Assembly: GCA_001899685.1 (NCBI GenBank)
Contig: MKWG01000043.1
Span: 248,001-312,000 of the forward strand
Reading direction: 5' to 3'
Source of the DNA: Sphingobacteriales bacterium 44-15
GTDB lineage: Bacteria; Bacteroidota; Bacteroidia; Chitinophagales; Chitinophagaceae
DNA length: 64,000 bases
The notes beneath the pieces are model-generated. The model was not told the DNA's origin and did not search any database. It was given only the letters and a program-made list of their open reading frames with translations. Shown piece by piece: positions 16,588 through 24,729 of this stretch. The first letter of the stretch is position 1, and the number at the start of each line of letters is the position of its first letter. The translations under genes were made by a program, and so were the position numbers.

Positions 16588-18042
16588 ATGAATAAGAAGA
16601 TCAAAAGCAGGCAGGCAGATTCCCGCAGGAAATTTCTCAGGAACACTTCAGTTGCCGCCGCCGGTTATTTTATTGTACCCCGCCATGTGCTGGGCAGGGG
16701 GTATATCGCTCCGAGCGATAAATTAAATATCGCGGGCATTGGAGCAGGAGGAAAGGGAGGAGGCGATCTCAAAAATTTCTCTCAAAGCCCCAAAGTAAAT
16801 ATAGTAGCGCTTTGTGATGTAGACGACAGGCGTTCTGCAGAATCAAGAAAGCGTTTTCCGAAAGCCAGGTACTACAAGGATTTCCGGGAGATGCTGGAGA
16901 AGGAAAAGAACAATATAGATGCCTGTTCCATATCCACTCCTGATAATACGCATGCAGTAGCCACGATGGCAGCCATGCAATTAGGCAAGCATGTGTATAC
17001 TCAAAAACCTTTAACCCACGATATTTACGAGGCCCGCATGCTGACGGAAGCGGCCAAGCGATATAAAGTAATTACCCAAATGGGCAACCAGGGAGGATCC
17101 GGTGATGGCGTACGCCGTATGAAAGAGCTTGTAGATGCAGGGCTGATAGGAGAAGTACATACCGTGCACACCTGGACCAACCGCCCGGTATGGCCGCAAG
17201 GGCTGCCCACCCCCACGGGAAAGTTTGATGTTCCTAAAGAGCTGGACTGGAATTTATGGATCGGTCCGGCGAAGATGATTGATTACAACCCCGCTTACCT
17301 GCCCGGTAAATGGCGTGGATGGTATGCTTTCGGCACCGGCTCACTGGGCGATATGGCCTGTCATATCATGGACCCGGTATACCGTATCCTGCCGATTGAT
17401 TACCCTTCAGATTTTGAATGCAGCGTCACCGGCAACTGGGCTGGTATGTGGGATGAAGGCAATTTTGCCGACAGTTTCCCTACATCCTGTATCATTCGTT
17501 TAACCTATCCCCGCAAAGACGGGAAAGGCGTGATAAAAGTAAACTGGATGGACGGAGGTCTCCTTCCTGCCCGTCCCGATGAATTATTACCTGGAGAACC
17601 AATGGGCAACTGGGATGGCGGTGTAATATTTGAAGGTACCAAAGGCAAGGTAATGTGTGACTGTTACGGCGCCAACCCCAGGCTCCTGCCCACACGGCTG
17701 ATGAAAGAGGCGACCCTTCCTCCCGAAACTATTGAACGTGTACCCGGGGGCGAAGATGGCCACTACCTGCAATGGGTAAACGCATGCATAGATGGCTACA
17801 GCAAAGGAAAAACCAGCTCGCCATTTGAGTATGCCGGCCCTTTTGCAGAAAGTATACTGATCGGTAATCTTGCCATCCGCAGCTGGTGGCTGAAAAATCC
17901 CTCTTTAAAAGACTGGGACGACAAATATCTCGGCAGGAAGAAACTGCTTTGGGATGCTAAAAATATGAAGGTCACTAATTTTGATGAGGCCAACCAGTTT
18001 GTAAGGCGTGAATACAGGAATGGGTGGAGCCTCGGTGTTTAA
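16588..18042 (+). CDS. Gfo/Idh/MocA-family oxidoreductase, Tat-exported (duplicate B)
   Basis: A 484-residue protein with the same layout as duplicate A: Tat motif (SRRKFLRNTSVAAAGYF), PRHVLGRGYIAPSDKLN, NIAGIGAGGKGGGDL, CSISTPDNTHAVATMAA and TQKPLTHDIYEA. By eye most positions are identical to the upstream copy; differences cluster in the middle (for example FADSFPTSCIIRLTYPRKD against ESAPAASAIHLNYPRKD) and near the C-terminus. A noticeable change is STPDHTH to STPDNTH beside the active site. An intrinsic terminator lies upstream and another downstream, so regulation could differ from copy A. The product is probably periplasmic and NAD(P)-dependent; substrate unknown. Confidence 0.92.
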   Translation: MNKKIKSRQADSRRKFLRNTSVAAAGYFIVPRHVLGRGYIAPSDKLNIAGIGAGGKGGGDLKNFSQSPKVNIVALCDVDDRRSAESRKRFPKARYYKDFREMLEKEKNNIDACSISTPDNTHAVATMAAMQLGKHVYTQKPLTHDIYEARMLTEAAKRYKVITQMGNQGGSGDGVRRMKELVDAGLIGEVHTVHTWTNRPVWPQGLPTPTGKFDVPKELDWNLWIGPAKMIDYNPAYLPGKWRGWYAFGTGSLGDMACHIMDPVYRILPIDYPSDFECSVTGNWAGMWDEGNFADSFPTSCIIRLTYPRKDGKGVIKVNWMDGGLLPARPDELLPGEPMGNWDGGVIFEGTKGKVMCDCYGANPRLLPTRLMKEATLPPETIERVPGGEDGHYLQWVNACIDGYSKGKTSSPFEYAGPFAESILIGNLAIRSWWLKNPSLKDWDDKYLGRKKLLWDAKNMKVTNFDEANQFVRREYRNGWSLGV

Positions 18043-18067
18043 AAAAGATATGGCCGTATAAAACAGC

Positions 18068-18103
18068 AGGGATGATATTTCGCAGAAAATATCATCCCTT
18101 TTT
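18068..18103 (+). terminator. Intrinsic terminator after duplicate B
   Basis: AGGGATGATATTT pairs with AAATATCATCCCT around a short loop and is followed by TTTTT. It lies 25 bp after the stop. Confidence 0.85.
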
Positions 18104-18114
18104 ATTGCCTTTCG

Positions 18115-18148
18115 ACTTACCACTTATCACTTATCACTTATCACTTTA
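18115..18148. repeat. Tandem GTGATAA heptad array overlapping a stop codon
   Basis: Four nearly identical 7-base units (minus strand GTGATAA three times, then GTGGTAA). The array contains the stop codon and last codons of the heparinase-like gene, so its C-terminal residues VISDK come from the repeat. Confidence 0.7.
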
Positions 18149-20169
18149 TTACTCCCCATAAACGGTATGGTAAGCTCCAGCTTTTCTCCTTTTTGCTTTA
18201 CGGCGATCTTTATTTCCTCCTCATTTTCGGACAGCAGCTTTGCCTTGATTTTTGGCGTTTCTCCTTCGGATGGCAGCAGCAGCCAGACCAGGGTAGCGGC
18301 ATTACCGATCTTTGTTTGGTAGACAGCGACGGTATTGGGTTCATATTTGTTGTACTCCGGACTGTACCAACCCTGTATCTCAGGAGTTTCCTGTCCTTTT
18401 ACCAGTGTAATATCAAACTTTTGCCTGCTTAGAGGTATTACTGCAAGGTTTCCCCGTTTATTGGCGGTTTTAGTGATCAGCCCCTCAAGGATCACCTTGT
18501 TATCGGGATGCCAGTGCCACAACTCCTCAATTGTTCTTGGTCTGTCGGAAACTATCCTGTCTATAACTATCCAAAATTGTCCGCGCATATACAGCACAGC
18601 GCGGGTATGCGTTGCTGCCCCGGTTATATCTGCAAAGTGGCTGAAGGAGCCGGAAGCATAATCAAATGCCGGGGTTATTTTAAAGCTGCTGTCACTCAAA
18701 GGCTGGCTGACAAGAGTTGGACCTGCACTTTGACCTTTATGATCAATCAGCAGGATATTATGTCCCTGGCTGCCTCTCGCATACTTTCCGAATTTATCCG
18801 CAACGGCCCCGGTATAGGCAAAACGGCCGGCGTCAACAAGCAGGTCCCTGCCATAAGCAGCAACAGAAATATGCAGTTTGTCATTGTGCTGGTGACCGCT
18901 TCCCCACGGACCGATATCAAAGAATGACCATTGCGCGTCTGCATCAAATCCGCTACGGGATACGAAATGCCCGGCCCAGGGATAGCAATACGAAGGACCG
19001 TCGGCTGGTTGGGTTCCTGAAACGCCATTGGTGGCAATATATTCCCATCCGGGACGATCAAATTTTTTTGCGGCCGCAAGTATAAACTCACGGTCACTGC
19101 CCCTGTCGCCGTCATTGTTCAATGGCCGGTAGCCGGAAGGGCGTACCACATGTGCGAGGTAGCCGCTCATTTTTTCAAGGGTCTCATTATAATAGGCAGG
19201 CAGTTGCCGGCCGGCTTTATCACAGATCTCTTTGAAGAGCGTGAAATTGGATAAAGCCACCTGGTGATAATGCGAAGAAAGCTCGGTTTGCACGCCATCC
19301 TTATACACCTGTTCTTTCATACTGTTGGTCATAGTCTCAATAGCATAAGACATCCATTCACCCGATGCCTTGTACTCGGGGAAATAAGCGGCGACCGTTG
19401 CCAGCGCCGAGATCTCCATAGTAAGCCAGTTATTACTGCCGTGAAAGTTCCTGTTGTAATGCGCATGATCCGGGAGGCTGCTTAACATCAACAGTCCGGT
19501 AGCCGGGGAGAGATACGGATCGTTGATGAGCCCGTAAAAGATACGGGTCCAGTACTTGGCACGTGCAGCCACTTCCAGTCCCCGCCAGATAGATTCCGAA
19601 GACTTTACCGCCGGGTAAGGCATGCTTTTGATAATAAAATCGCGCAGAAAGAGGTCAATATATTTTGCATACTTAGGATTGCCTGTTTCAAAATAGGTGT
19701 TGAATACAGTGTAGAGCTGGCTGTGACGGTTAGACAGCCATGCCCATTCCCGGTCGTTGTTGGGGCCTTTATAGTACCAGTCGCGGTGGCCATCAGAGCC
19801 GTAAGCCACCTGTCCCCGGACATTCTGAATGACAAATACATTATTGAGAATTGTATCCGATTCTGCATCAGTTTTATCTGTCTTTACCGGCGATGACCGC
19901 CTCAGGTCCGGGGCAGTATTGGAATGCCTGTAGTAGCTCAACAGGTATTTGCAGGCATCAACGATATTGCTGTCAGCGCAGGCAGTTTTCACTTTTTCCA
20001 ATCCCGGCTGGTCAAGATCAAACTGCGAAAGCATTCTTTTCATTATACCGGGATAGTATTCGCATATATCTTCCACCGACACAATGTCTTTCCAGCTTTT
20101 TTGAGCGAATGTTAATTCACAGGTGGAAAGTAAAAGATATGCAAGCAGGAGCATCCTTTTTTTCAACAT
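18127..20169 (-). CDS. Heparinase II/III-like polysaccharide lyase
   Basis: A 680-residue secreted protein (signal peptide to about residue 22, LTFAQ). The N-terminal half is an alpha/alpha toroid of the alginate-lyase type (SNNWLTMEISALA, ELSSHYHQVALSNF). The C-terminal half is the beta-sheet domain of the heparinase II/III family (FFDIGPWGSGHQHNDKLHI, LLVDAGRFAY, HTRAVLYMRGQFWIVIDRI). Conserved histidines and tyrosines in NNW, SSHYH and HQHNDK are plausible metal-binding or catalytic residues. Members cleave uronic-acid-containing polysaccharides by beta-elimination; the exact substrate cannot be seen. It is convergent with duplicate B and divergent from nnr. Its last codons are formed by a heptad repeat. 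Confidence 0.87.
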   Translation of the reverse strand: MLKKRMLLLAYLLLSTCELTFAQKSWKDIVSVEDICEYYPGIMKRMLSQFDLDQPGLEKVKTACADSNIVDACKYLLSYYRHSNTAPDLRRSSPVKTDKTDAESDTILNNVFVIQNVRGQVAYGSDGHRDWYYKGPNNDREWAWLSNRHSQLYTVFNTYFETGNPKYAKYIDLFLRDFIIKSMPYPAVKSSESIWRGLEVAARAKYWTRIFYGLINDPYLSPATGLLMLSSLPDHAHYNRNFHGSNNWLTMEISALATVAAYFPEYKASGEWMSYAIETMTNSMKEQVYKDGVQTELSSHYHQVALSNFTLFKEICDKAGRQLPAYYNETLEKMSGYLAHVVRPSGYRPLNNDGDRGSDREFILAAAKKFDRPGWEYIATNGVSGTQPADGPSYCYPWAGHFVSRSGFDADAQWSFFDIGPWGSGHQHNDKLHISVAAYGRDLLVDAGRFAYTGAVADKFGKYARGSQGHNILLIDHKGQSAGPTLVSQPLSDSSFKITPAFDYASGSFSHFADITGAATHTRAVLYMRGQFWIVIDRIVSDRPRTIEELWHWHPDNKVILEGLITKTANKRGNLAVIPLSRQKFDITLVKGQETPEIQGWYSPEYNKYEPNTVAVYQTKIGNAATLVWLLLPSEGETPKIKAKLLSENEEEIKIAVKQKGEKLELTIPFMGSNKVISDK

Positions 20170-20330
20170 GGCAATTCCGATTTTTATTTAAAGTTAGGAG
20201 ATCAGAAAAGATAATAGCTTAAACGACAAATACACACCCGGGGAGAGGAAATCTTATTCTCATCCTCCCCGTCTCCTTATCTTTTCCACTACATTTGTAT
20301 CCGGGCAGCAGCGCGGAGTGTTGCATTGGC

Positions 20331-20463
20331 GTGAGAGGTGAAAGGCCAAACGTGAGAAGTGAAACGATAAACGTGAAAAATGAGAAAGCCCTGAAACCTT
20401 TAACAAGGCGTGGGAAGTGAAAAGTCAAAAGTGAATTCCTTACGCCTTATACCTTATCCCTCA
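20331..20463. repeat. Longest heptad-word array (19 units)
   Basis: Nineteen consecutive 7-base units in unbroken register fill the spacer between the divergent heparinase-like and nnr genes and stop 10 bases before the nnr ATG. The first part uses GTGAGAG, GTGAAAC and GATAAAC; the middle AAGTGAA; the end CCTTA-type words. The rest of this 304-bp spacer (20170-20330) shows no further feature. Confidence 0.75.
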
Positions 20464-20473
20464 TATTACCATC

Positions 20474-21979
20474 ATGAAAATATTTTCAGCCGCACAGATC
20501 AAAGCATGGGATGCATATACCATGGAACATGAGCCGGTAGCTTCTGCTGACCTGATGGAGAGAGCGGCGCGACGCTGTGCAGCCTGGATGATGTCTCACA
20601 CGGAAAGCGACAGGCATATCTGCATTTTTTGCGGACCGGGCAATAATGGCGGCGATGGGCTTGCAATAGCAAGACTGCTTGCAGCACAACAACGAAAAGT
20701 ATCGGTTTACCTTGCCGGAACGGACGCTCACCGCTCACCTGACAATTCCCTTAATCTTTCGCGGCTGCAGCAGGAAAAGCAGGAGACCATTTATATAAAC
20801 AGTGAAAAAGATTTTCCTCCCATACCGGAAGGCAGCATCATTGTGGATGCGCTATACGGATATGGACTGAATCGTCGCCTGGAGGGTATGACTGCAGCGT
20901 TGGTAGAGCATTTAAATGCTTCAGGCAATACCATCATTGCGGTGGATATGCCCAGCGGTTTGTTCGCCGATCAATCGTCATCCGGCAATGCTGTCATTAA
21001 AGCCACATATACTCTCAGCTTCCAGGTAATGAAGCTGGCTTTTCTGTTGCCTGAAAATGCTCCCTTTACCGGCAGCATACATATAATTGATATCGGGCTC
21101 GACAGCAGGTTTTATGAAAATACCCATACTGACCTTGAGATCGTAACACCTCAGTTGATCCACTCTTTTTATAAACCCCGTCAAAAGTTTTCGCACAAAG
21201 GCAGCTATGGCAATGCAGCGCTTATAGGTGGCAGTTATGGTATGATGGGCGCCATGGTGCTGGGCGCCGGAGCCTGTCTCCGCAGCGGGGCAGGCAAACT
21301 TACCTGCTATATACCTGCCTGTGGCTACACTATTTTGCAGTCCTCAGTACCGGAAGCAATGTGCGTTGCAGGAAATGGGGAACAGCATCTCGCAACACTT
21401 CAGTTGGAGACACGCTATGATGCCATAGCTGCAGGTCCCGGCATGGGGCAGCGGCCGGGAAGCCTTGCCGTGCTTAAGCATATACTTGATGCCAGCCCTG
21501 AAAGATCTATCATTGACGCCGACGGGTTAAACCTGCTGGCATCGCGGCCTGACTGGTATAACAGCCTGCCCGCCAATACTATACTTACCCCTCACCCCAA
21601 AGAATTTGAGCGACTCTTCGGCCCCAGCCCCGATCAATTTTCGCGGTTGCAACTGGCTTTGGAGAAAGCAAAACAATTCAATATATATATAGTCATCAAG
21701 GGCAACTATTCTTTTATAGCTACACCCGCCGGCAAAGGCTATTTCAATCCTACCGGCAACCCTGGTATGGCCACTGCCGGAAGCGGCGACGTTTTGACCG
21801 GCATATTGCTGGGATTATATGCCCAGTCTGGAGAGACCGAAAAAGTAGTGTTGACCGGGGTATACCTCCACGGGCTGGCAGGGGATAAAGCTGCAGCGGT
21901 GCAAACAGAAGAAGCCATGATATCCGGCGACATTATAAATTATCTTCCGCAGGCATTTGCGGCCATCAAAAAAGCCTGA
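20474..21979 (+). CDS. nnr: Bifunctional NAD(P)H-hydrate repair enzyme Nnr
   Basis: A 501-residue fusion of the two repair activities. Residues about 1-215 are the NAD(P)HX epimerase, with GPGNNGGDGLAIARLL and VDALYGYGLNRRLEG and the PSGLFAD loop. Residues about 225-500 are the ADP-dependent dehydratase, with IDADGLNLL, LTPHPKEFERLFG and the phosphate-binding loop NPGMATAGSGDVLTG. It restores hydrated NADH and NADPH in the cytoplasm. Length and domain order are normal. It precedes the pyrophosphatase gene by 82 bp. A long heptad array runs almost to its start codon and may contribute its 5' leader. Confidence 0.96.
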   Translation: MKIFSAAQIKAWDAYTMEHEPVASADLMERAARRCAAWMMSHTESDRHICIFCGPGNNGGDGLAIARLLAAQQRKVSVYLAGTDAHRSPDNSLNLSRLQQEKQETIYINSEKDFPPIPEGSIIVDALYGYGLNRRLEGMTAALVEHLNASGNTIIAVDMPSGLFADQSSSGNAVIKATYTLSFQVMKLAFLLPENAPFTGSIHIIDIGLDSRFYENTHTDLEIVTPQLIHSFYKPRQKFSHKGSYGNAALIGGSYGMMGAMVLGAGACLRSGAGKLTCYIPACGYTILQSSVPEAMCVAGNGEQHLATLQLETRYDAIAAGPGMGQRPGSLAVLKHILDASPERSIIDADGLNLLASRPDWYNSLPANTILTPHPKEFERLFGPSPDQFSRLQLALEKAKQFNIYIVIKGNYSFIATPAGKGYFNPTGNPGMATAGSGDVLTGILLGLYAQSGETEKVVLTGVYLHGLAGDKAAAVQTEEAMISGDIINYLPQAFAAIKKA

Positions 21980-22017
21980 TTATTTTGACTGATGGCTTTA
22001 ATTAGCATTGAATCCCC

Positions 22018-22025
22018 TATTTTTG
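22018..22025 (+). promoter_or_regulatory. Predicted -7 element of the pyrophosphatase gene
   Basis: TATTTTTG, a full TAnnTTTG match, 36 bases upstream of the hppA ATG, with a T-rich -33 region (CTTT at 21996-21999) 18 bases further up. Confidence 0.5.
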
Positions 22026-22061
22026 CCCCCCTAAAACTTAACATACTAGAACTTAACGATT

Positions 22062-24257
22062 ATGGACAAATTGTTCTACCTCGTGCCCGTAATGGGACTC
22101 CTCGGATTACTCTATACATATCTGAAATTCAACTGGGTATCTAAGCAGGATGCCGGTTCAGACCGTATGAAAGAGATCAGCAATTATATTGCTGAAGGCG
22201 CTATGGCTTTCCTCAAAGCCGAGTGGAAGATACTGGGTTATTTTGTAGTGATAGTAGCAATACTCCTTGGGGTAATGGCGCAGGCCAATCCTCATTCTCA
22301 CTGGTCAATTGCCATTTCGTTCATAGCAGGCGCTGTATTCAGCGCAACCGCCGGCTATATCGGTATGCGGATAGCTACCAAAAGCAATGTACGCACTGCA
22401 CAGGCTGCCAAAACAAGCCTGAGCAAAGCCCTGTCTGTCTCCTTCACCGGCGGCTCTGTAATGGGGCTTGGCGTAGCGGGACTGGCAGTTTTAGGCTTAG
22501 GTACCGTGTTTATCATATTATACATGCAATTTGCGGGCGGGCTTACTGCCGGCACTCCTGAATATGCGGAGGGTATGCTCAAAGCTATAGAAGTGCTTAC
22601 CGGCTTTTCGCTTGGCGCTGAAAGTATAGCATTGTTTGCACGCGTAGGCGGCGGTATCTATACCAAAGCTGCCGACGTGGGCGCCGACCTGGTAGGAAAA
22701 GTGGAAGCCGGCATTCCTGAAGACGATCCGCGCAACCCTGCAACCATAGCAGATAATGTCGGTGACAATGTAGGCGATGTGGCCGGCATGGGCGCCGACC
22801 TTTTTGGCTCTTATGTGGCAACAGTACTGGCAACCATGGTGCTGGGACAGGAAACAAAGTCGACAGATAATTTCGGCGGGCTCGCTCCGGTATTACTTCC
22901 CATGCTCATAGCCGGTGCAGGTATCCTGTTTTCCATTGTAGGCACATGGTTTGTGAAAGTGAGCGACAGCGCAGGTATCAATACCAACAATGTGCAAAAA
23001 GCGCTTAACATGGGCAACTGGGGTTCTATTATTTTAACAGCGGTCGTTTCCATAGGACTGGTATATTACATATTACCCGAGACAATGACCCTTCGCGGGC
23101 ACGACTTCACCAAATGGGGCGTGCTCGGCGCTATAGCAGTAGGATTGGTTGTAGGCGCTTTGATGTCCATCATCACCGAATACTATACGGCAATGGGCAA
23201 GCGCCCGGTGCTTTCCATTATCCAGCAGTCTTCCACCGGTCATGCTACCAATGTGATCGGGGGACTGGCGGTAGGTATGGAATCTACCTTCCTCCCTATC
23301 CTTGTGCTGGCAGGCGGAATTTACGGTTCTTATGAATTTGCAGGATTATACGGCGTGGCGATAGCAGCGGCAGGCATGATGGCCACTACTGCCATGCAGC
23401 TGGCAATAGACGCTTTTGGACCAATTGCAGATAATGCCGGCGGTATAGCGGAGATGAGTGAATTACCCAAAGAAGTAAGGGAAAAAACCGACGTGCTTGA
23501 TGCTGTTGGTAACACCACTGCCGCTACAGGTAAAGGTTTTGCGATAGCTTCGGCAGCCCTCACCGCCCTGGCGCTTTTTGCGGCATTTGTTGGCGTGGCA
23601 GGTATTGAAGGCATTGATATATATAAAGCAAAAGTGCTGGCATCCCTCTTTGTGGGCGGTATGATCCCCTTTATTTTCTCCTCGCTCGCCATACGTGCAG
23701 TGGGGGAAGCAGCCATGAGCATGGTAGAAGAAGTACGTCGCCAGTTCCGCACTATTCCCGGTATTATGGAAGGCACAGGCAAGCCCGAATATGATAAATG
23801 CGTGGCAATCTCTACCGATGCCTCTATCAAAAAAATGATGCTTCCCGGCGCCATAGCTATTGTAGCGCCATTGATTATAGGCTTCTTACTTGGTCCCGAA
23901 GCGCTCGGCGGATTCCTTGCAGGCGCTACCGTAAGCGGTGTACTGATGGGTATGTTCCAGAACAATGCCGGCGGCGCATGGGACAATGCCAAGAAATCCT
24001 TTGAAAAAGGCGTTGAGATCAACGGGCAGATGTACTACAAAAAATCAGAGCCGCACAAAGCATCCGTAAGCGGCGATACCGTGGGAGACCCTTTTAAAGA
24101 CACTTCCGGTCCTTCCATGAATATTCTTATCAAACTTATGTCTATAGTATCGCTTGTTATCGCACCAACCCTGGCGCAGGTCTTCGGCACCAAGGCACAC
24201 ACCGATATGACAACACAGCGGAACATTCAAAAGACGGAGATAGTAAAGAGCAAATGA
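22062..24257 (+). CDS. hppA: Membrane-bound ion-pumping pyrophosphatase
   Basis: A 731-residue protein with about 16 membrane helices. It couples pyrophosphate hydrolysis to ion export. The catalytic loops are plain: [20 protein letters not shown], then [20 protein letters not shown] and GADLFGSY, and in the C-terminal half [11 protein letters not shown]. The segment [10 protein letters not shown] has alanine where K+-independent enzymes carry lysine (GNTTKA), so this is the K+-dependent class. Most K+-dependent enzymes in anaerobes and Bacteroidota pump Na+, but which ion is moved cannot be settled by eye. It has its own predicted promoter and a heptad array beginning at its stop codon. Confidence 0.97.
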   Translation: MDKLFYLVPVMGLLGLLYTYLKFNWVSKQDAGSDRMKEISNYIAEGAMAFLKAEWKILGYFVVIVAILLGVMAQANPHSHWSIAISFIAGAVFSATAGYIGMRIATKSNVRTAQAAKTSLSKALSVSFTGGSVMGLGVAGLAVLGLGTVFIILYMQFAGGLTAGTPEYAEGMLKAIEVLTGFSLGAESIALFARVGGGIYTKAADVGADLVGKVEAGIPEDDPRNPATIADNVGDNVGDVAGMGADLFGSYVATVLATMVLGQETKSTDNFGGLAPVLLPMLIAGAGILFSIVGTWFVKVSDSAGINTNNVQKALNMGNWGSIILTAVVSIGLVYYILPETMTLRGHDFTKWGVLGAIAVGLVVGALMSIITEYYTAMGKRPVLSIIQQSSTGHATNVIGGLAVGMESTFLPILVLAGGIYGSYEFAGLYGVAIAAAGMMATTAMQLAIDAFGPIADNAGGIAEMSELPKEVREKTDVLDAVGNTTAATGKGFAIASAALTALALFAAFVGVAGIEGIDIYKAKVLASLFVGGMIPFIFSSLAIRAVGEAAMSMVEEVRRQFRTIPGIMEGTGKPEYDKCVAISTDASIKKMMLPGAIAIVAPLIIGFLLGPEALGGFLAGATVSGVLMGMFQNNAGGAWDNAKKSFEKGVEINGQMYYKKSEPHKASVSGDTVGDPFKDTSGPSMNILIKLMSIVSLVIAPTLAQVFGTKAHTDMTTQRNIQKTEIVKSK

Positions 24258-24388
24258 GGCATAAGGAGGAAGGGATAAAGCATGATCTAAAAATATTACA
24301 GGTTACAGGCTTCAGGTAACCTCACTTTTACCGTTTGACGTTTCCTTTACCCCTTATGCCTTCCTCCTTATACCTTACCCCTTCATCT
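24256..24388. repeat. Heptad-word array (19 units)
   Basis: Nineteen 7-base units in one register, starting at the hppA stop codon. It opens with AAGGAGG-type words, passes through ACAGGTT/ACAGGCT, then GTTTGAC, then TTACCCC/TTATGCC units that complement the opening. It thus joins three vocabularies that occur separately in other arrays. Confidence 0.75.
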
Positions 24389-24432
24389 TTATTGATCTAT
24401 ATCAACCAACATCTTTATACACTGATTTCCAG

Positions 24433-24463
24433 GGGGCAGCAATCAAATTGCTGTCCTTTTTTT
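24433..24463 (+). terminator. Probable intrinsic terminator
   Basis: GGGCAGCAAT pairs with ATTGCTGTCC (one mismatch) around a 3-base loop, then a run of seven T. It would end the nnr-hppA transcript. The following 266 bp up to 24729 show no further feature. Confidence 0.75.
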
Positions 24464-24729
24464 CTGCCCGGCAGCCCCTGTTCTGCTTTTCAGCGGTAAA
24501 TATTTCGATAAATACTTTTATTGGTGATATAAGATTTACTATCTTCGGCGGTAATTATTCTAAAGCCTATATCCCCTGTTACTGAAATTCCCCTTATCCT
24601 AAATTCAACGTCTTTCTGTAAAACATTTCAGGCATTCTATTTCCATTATTCAATGATAATACCGCAGCATTCATTTGCCTGCTGAGCTTATATGCAACAC
24701 CGGTTATAATTGCCTAAAATCACAAAAGC

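Noticed and set aside
20331-20463. Heptad arrays considered as CRISPR arrays
   Set aside because: Units are 7 nt, there are no 20-40 nt repeats with unique spacers, and no cas genes are present.
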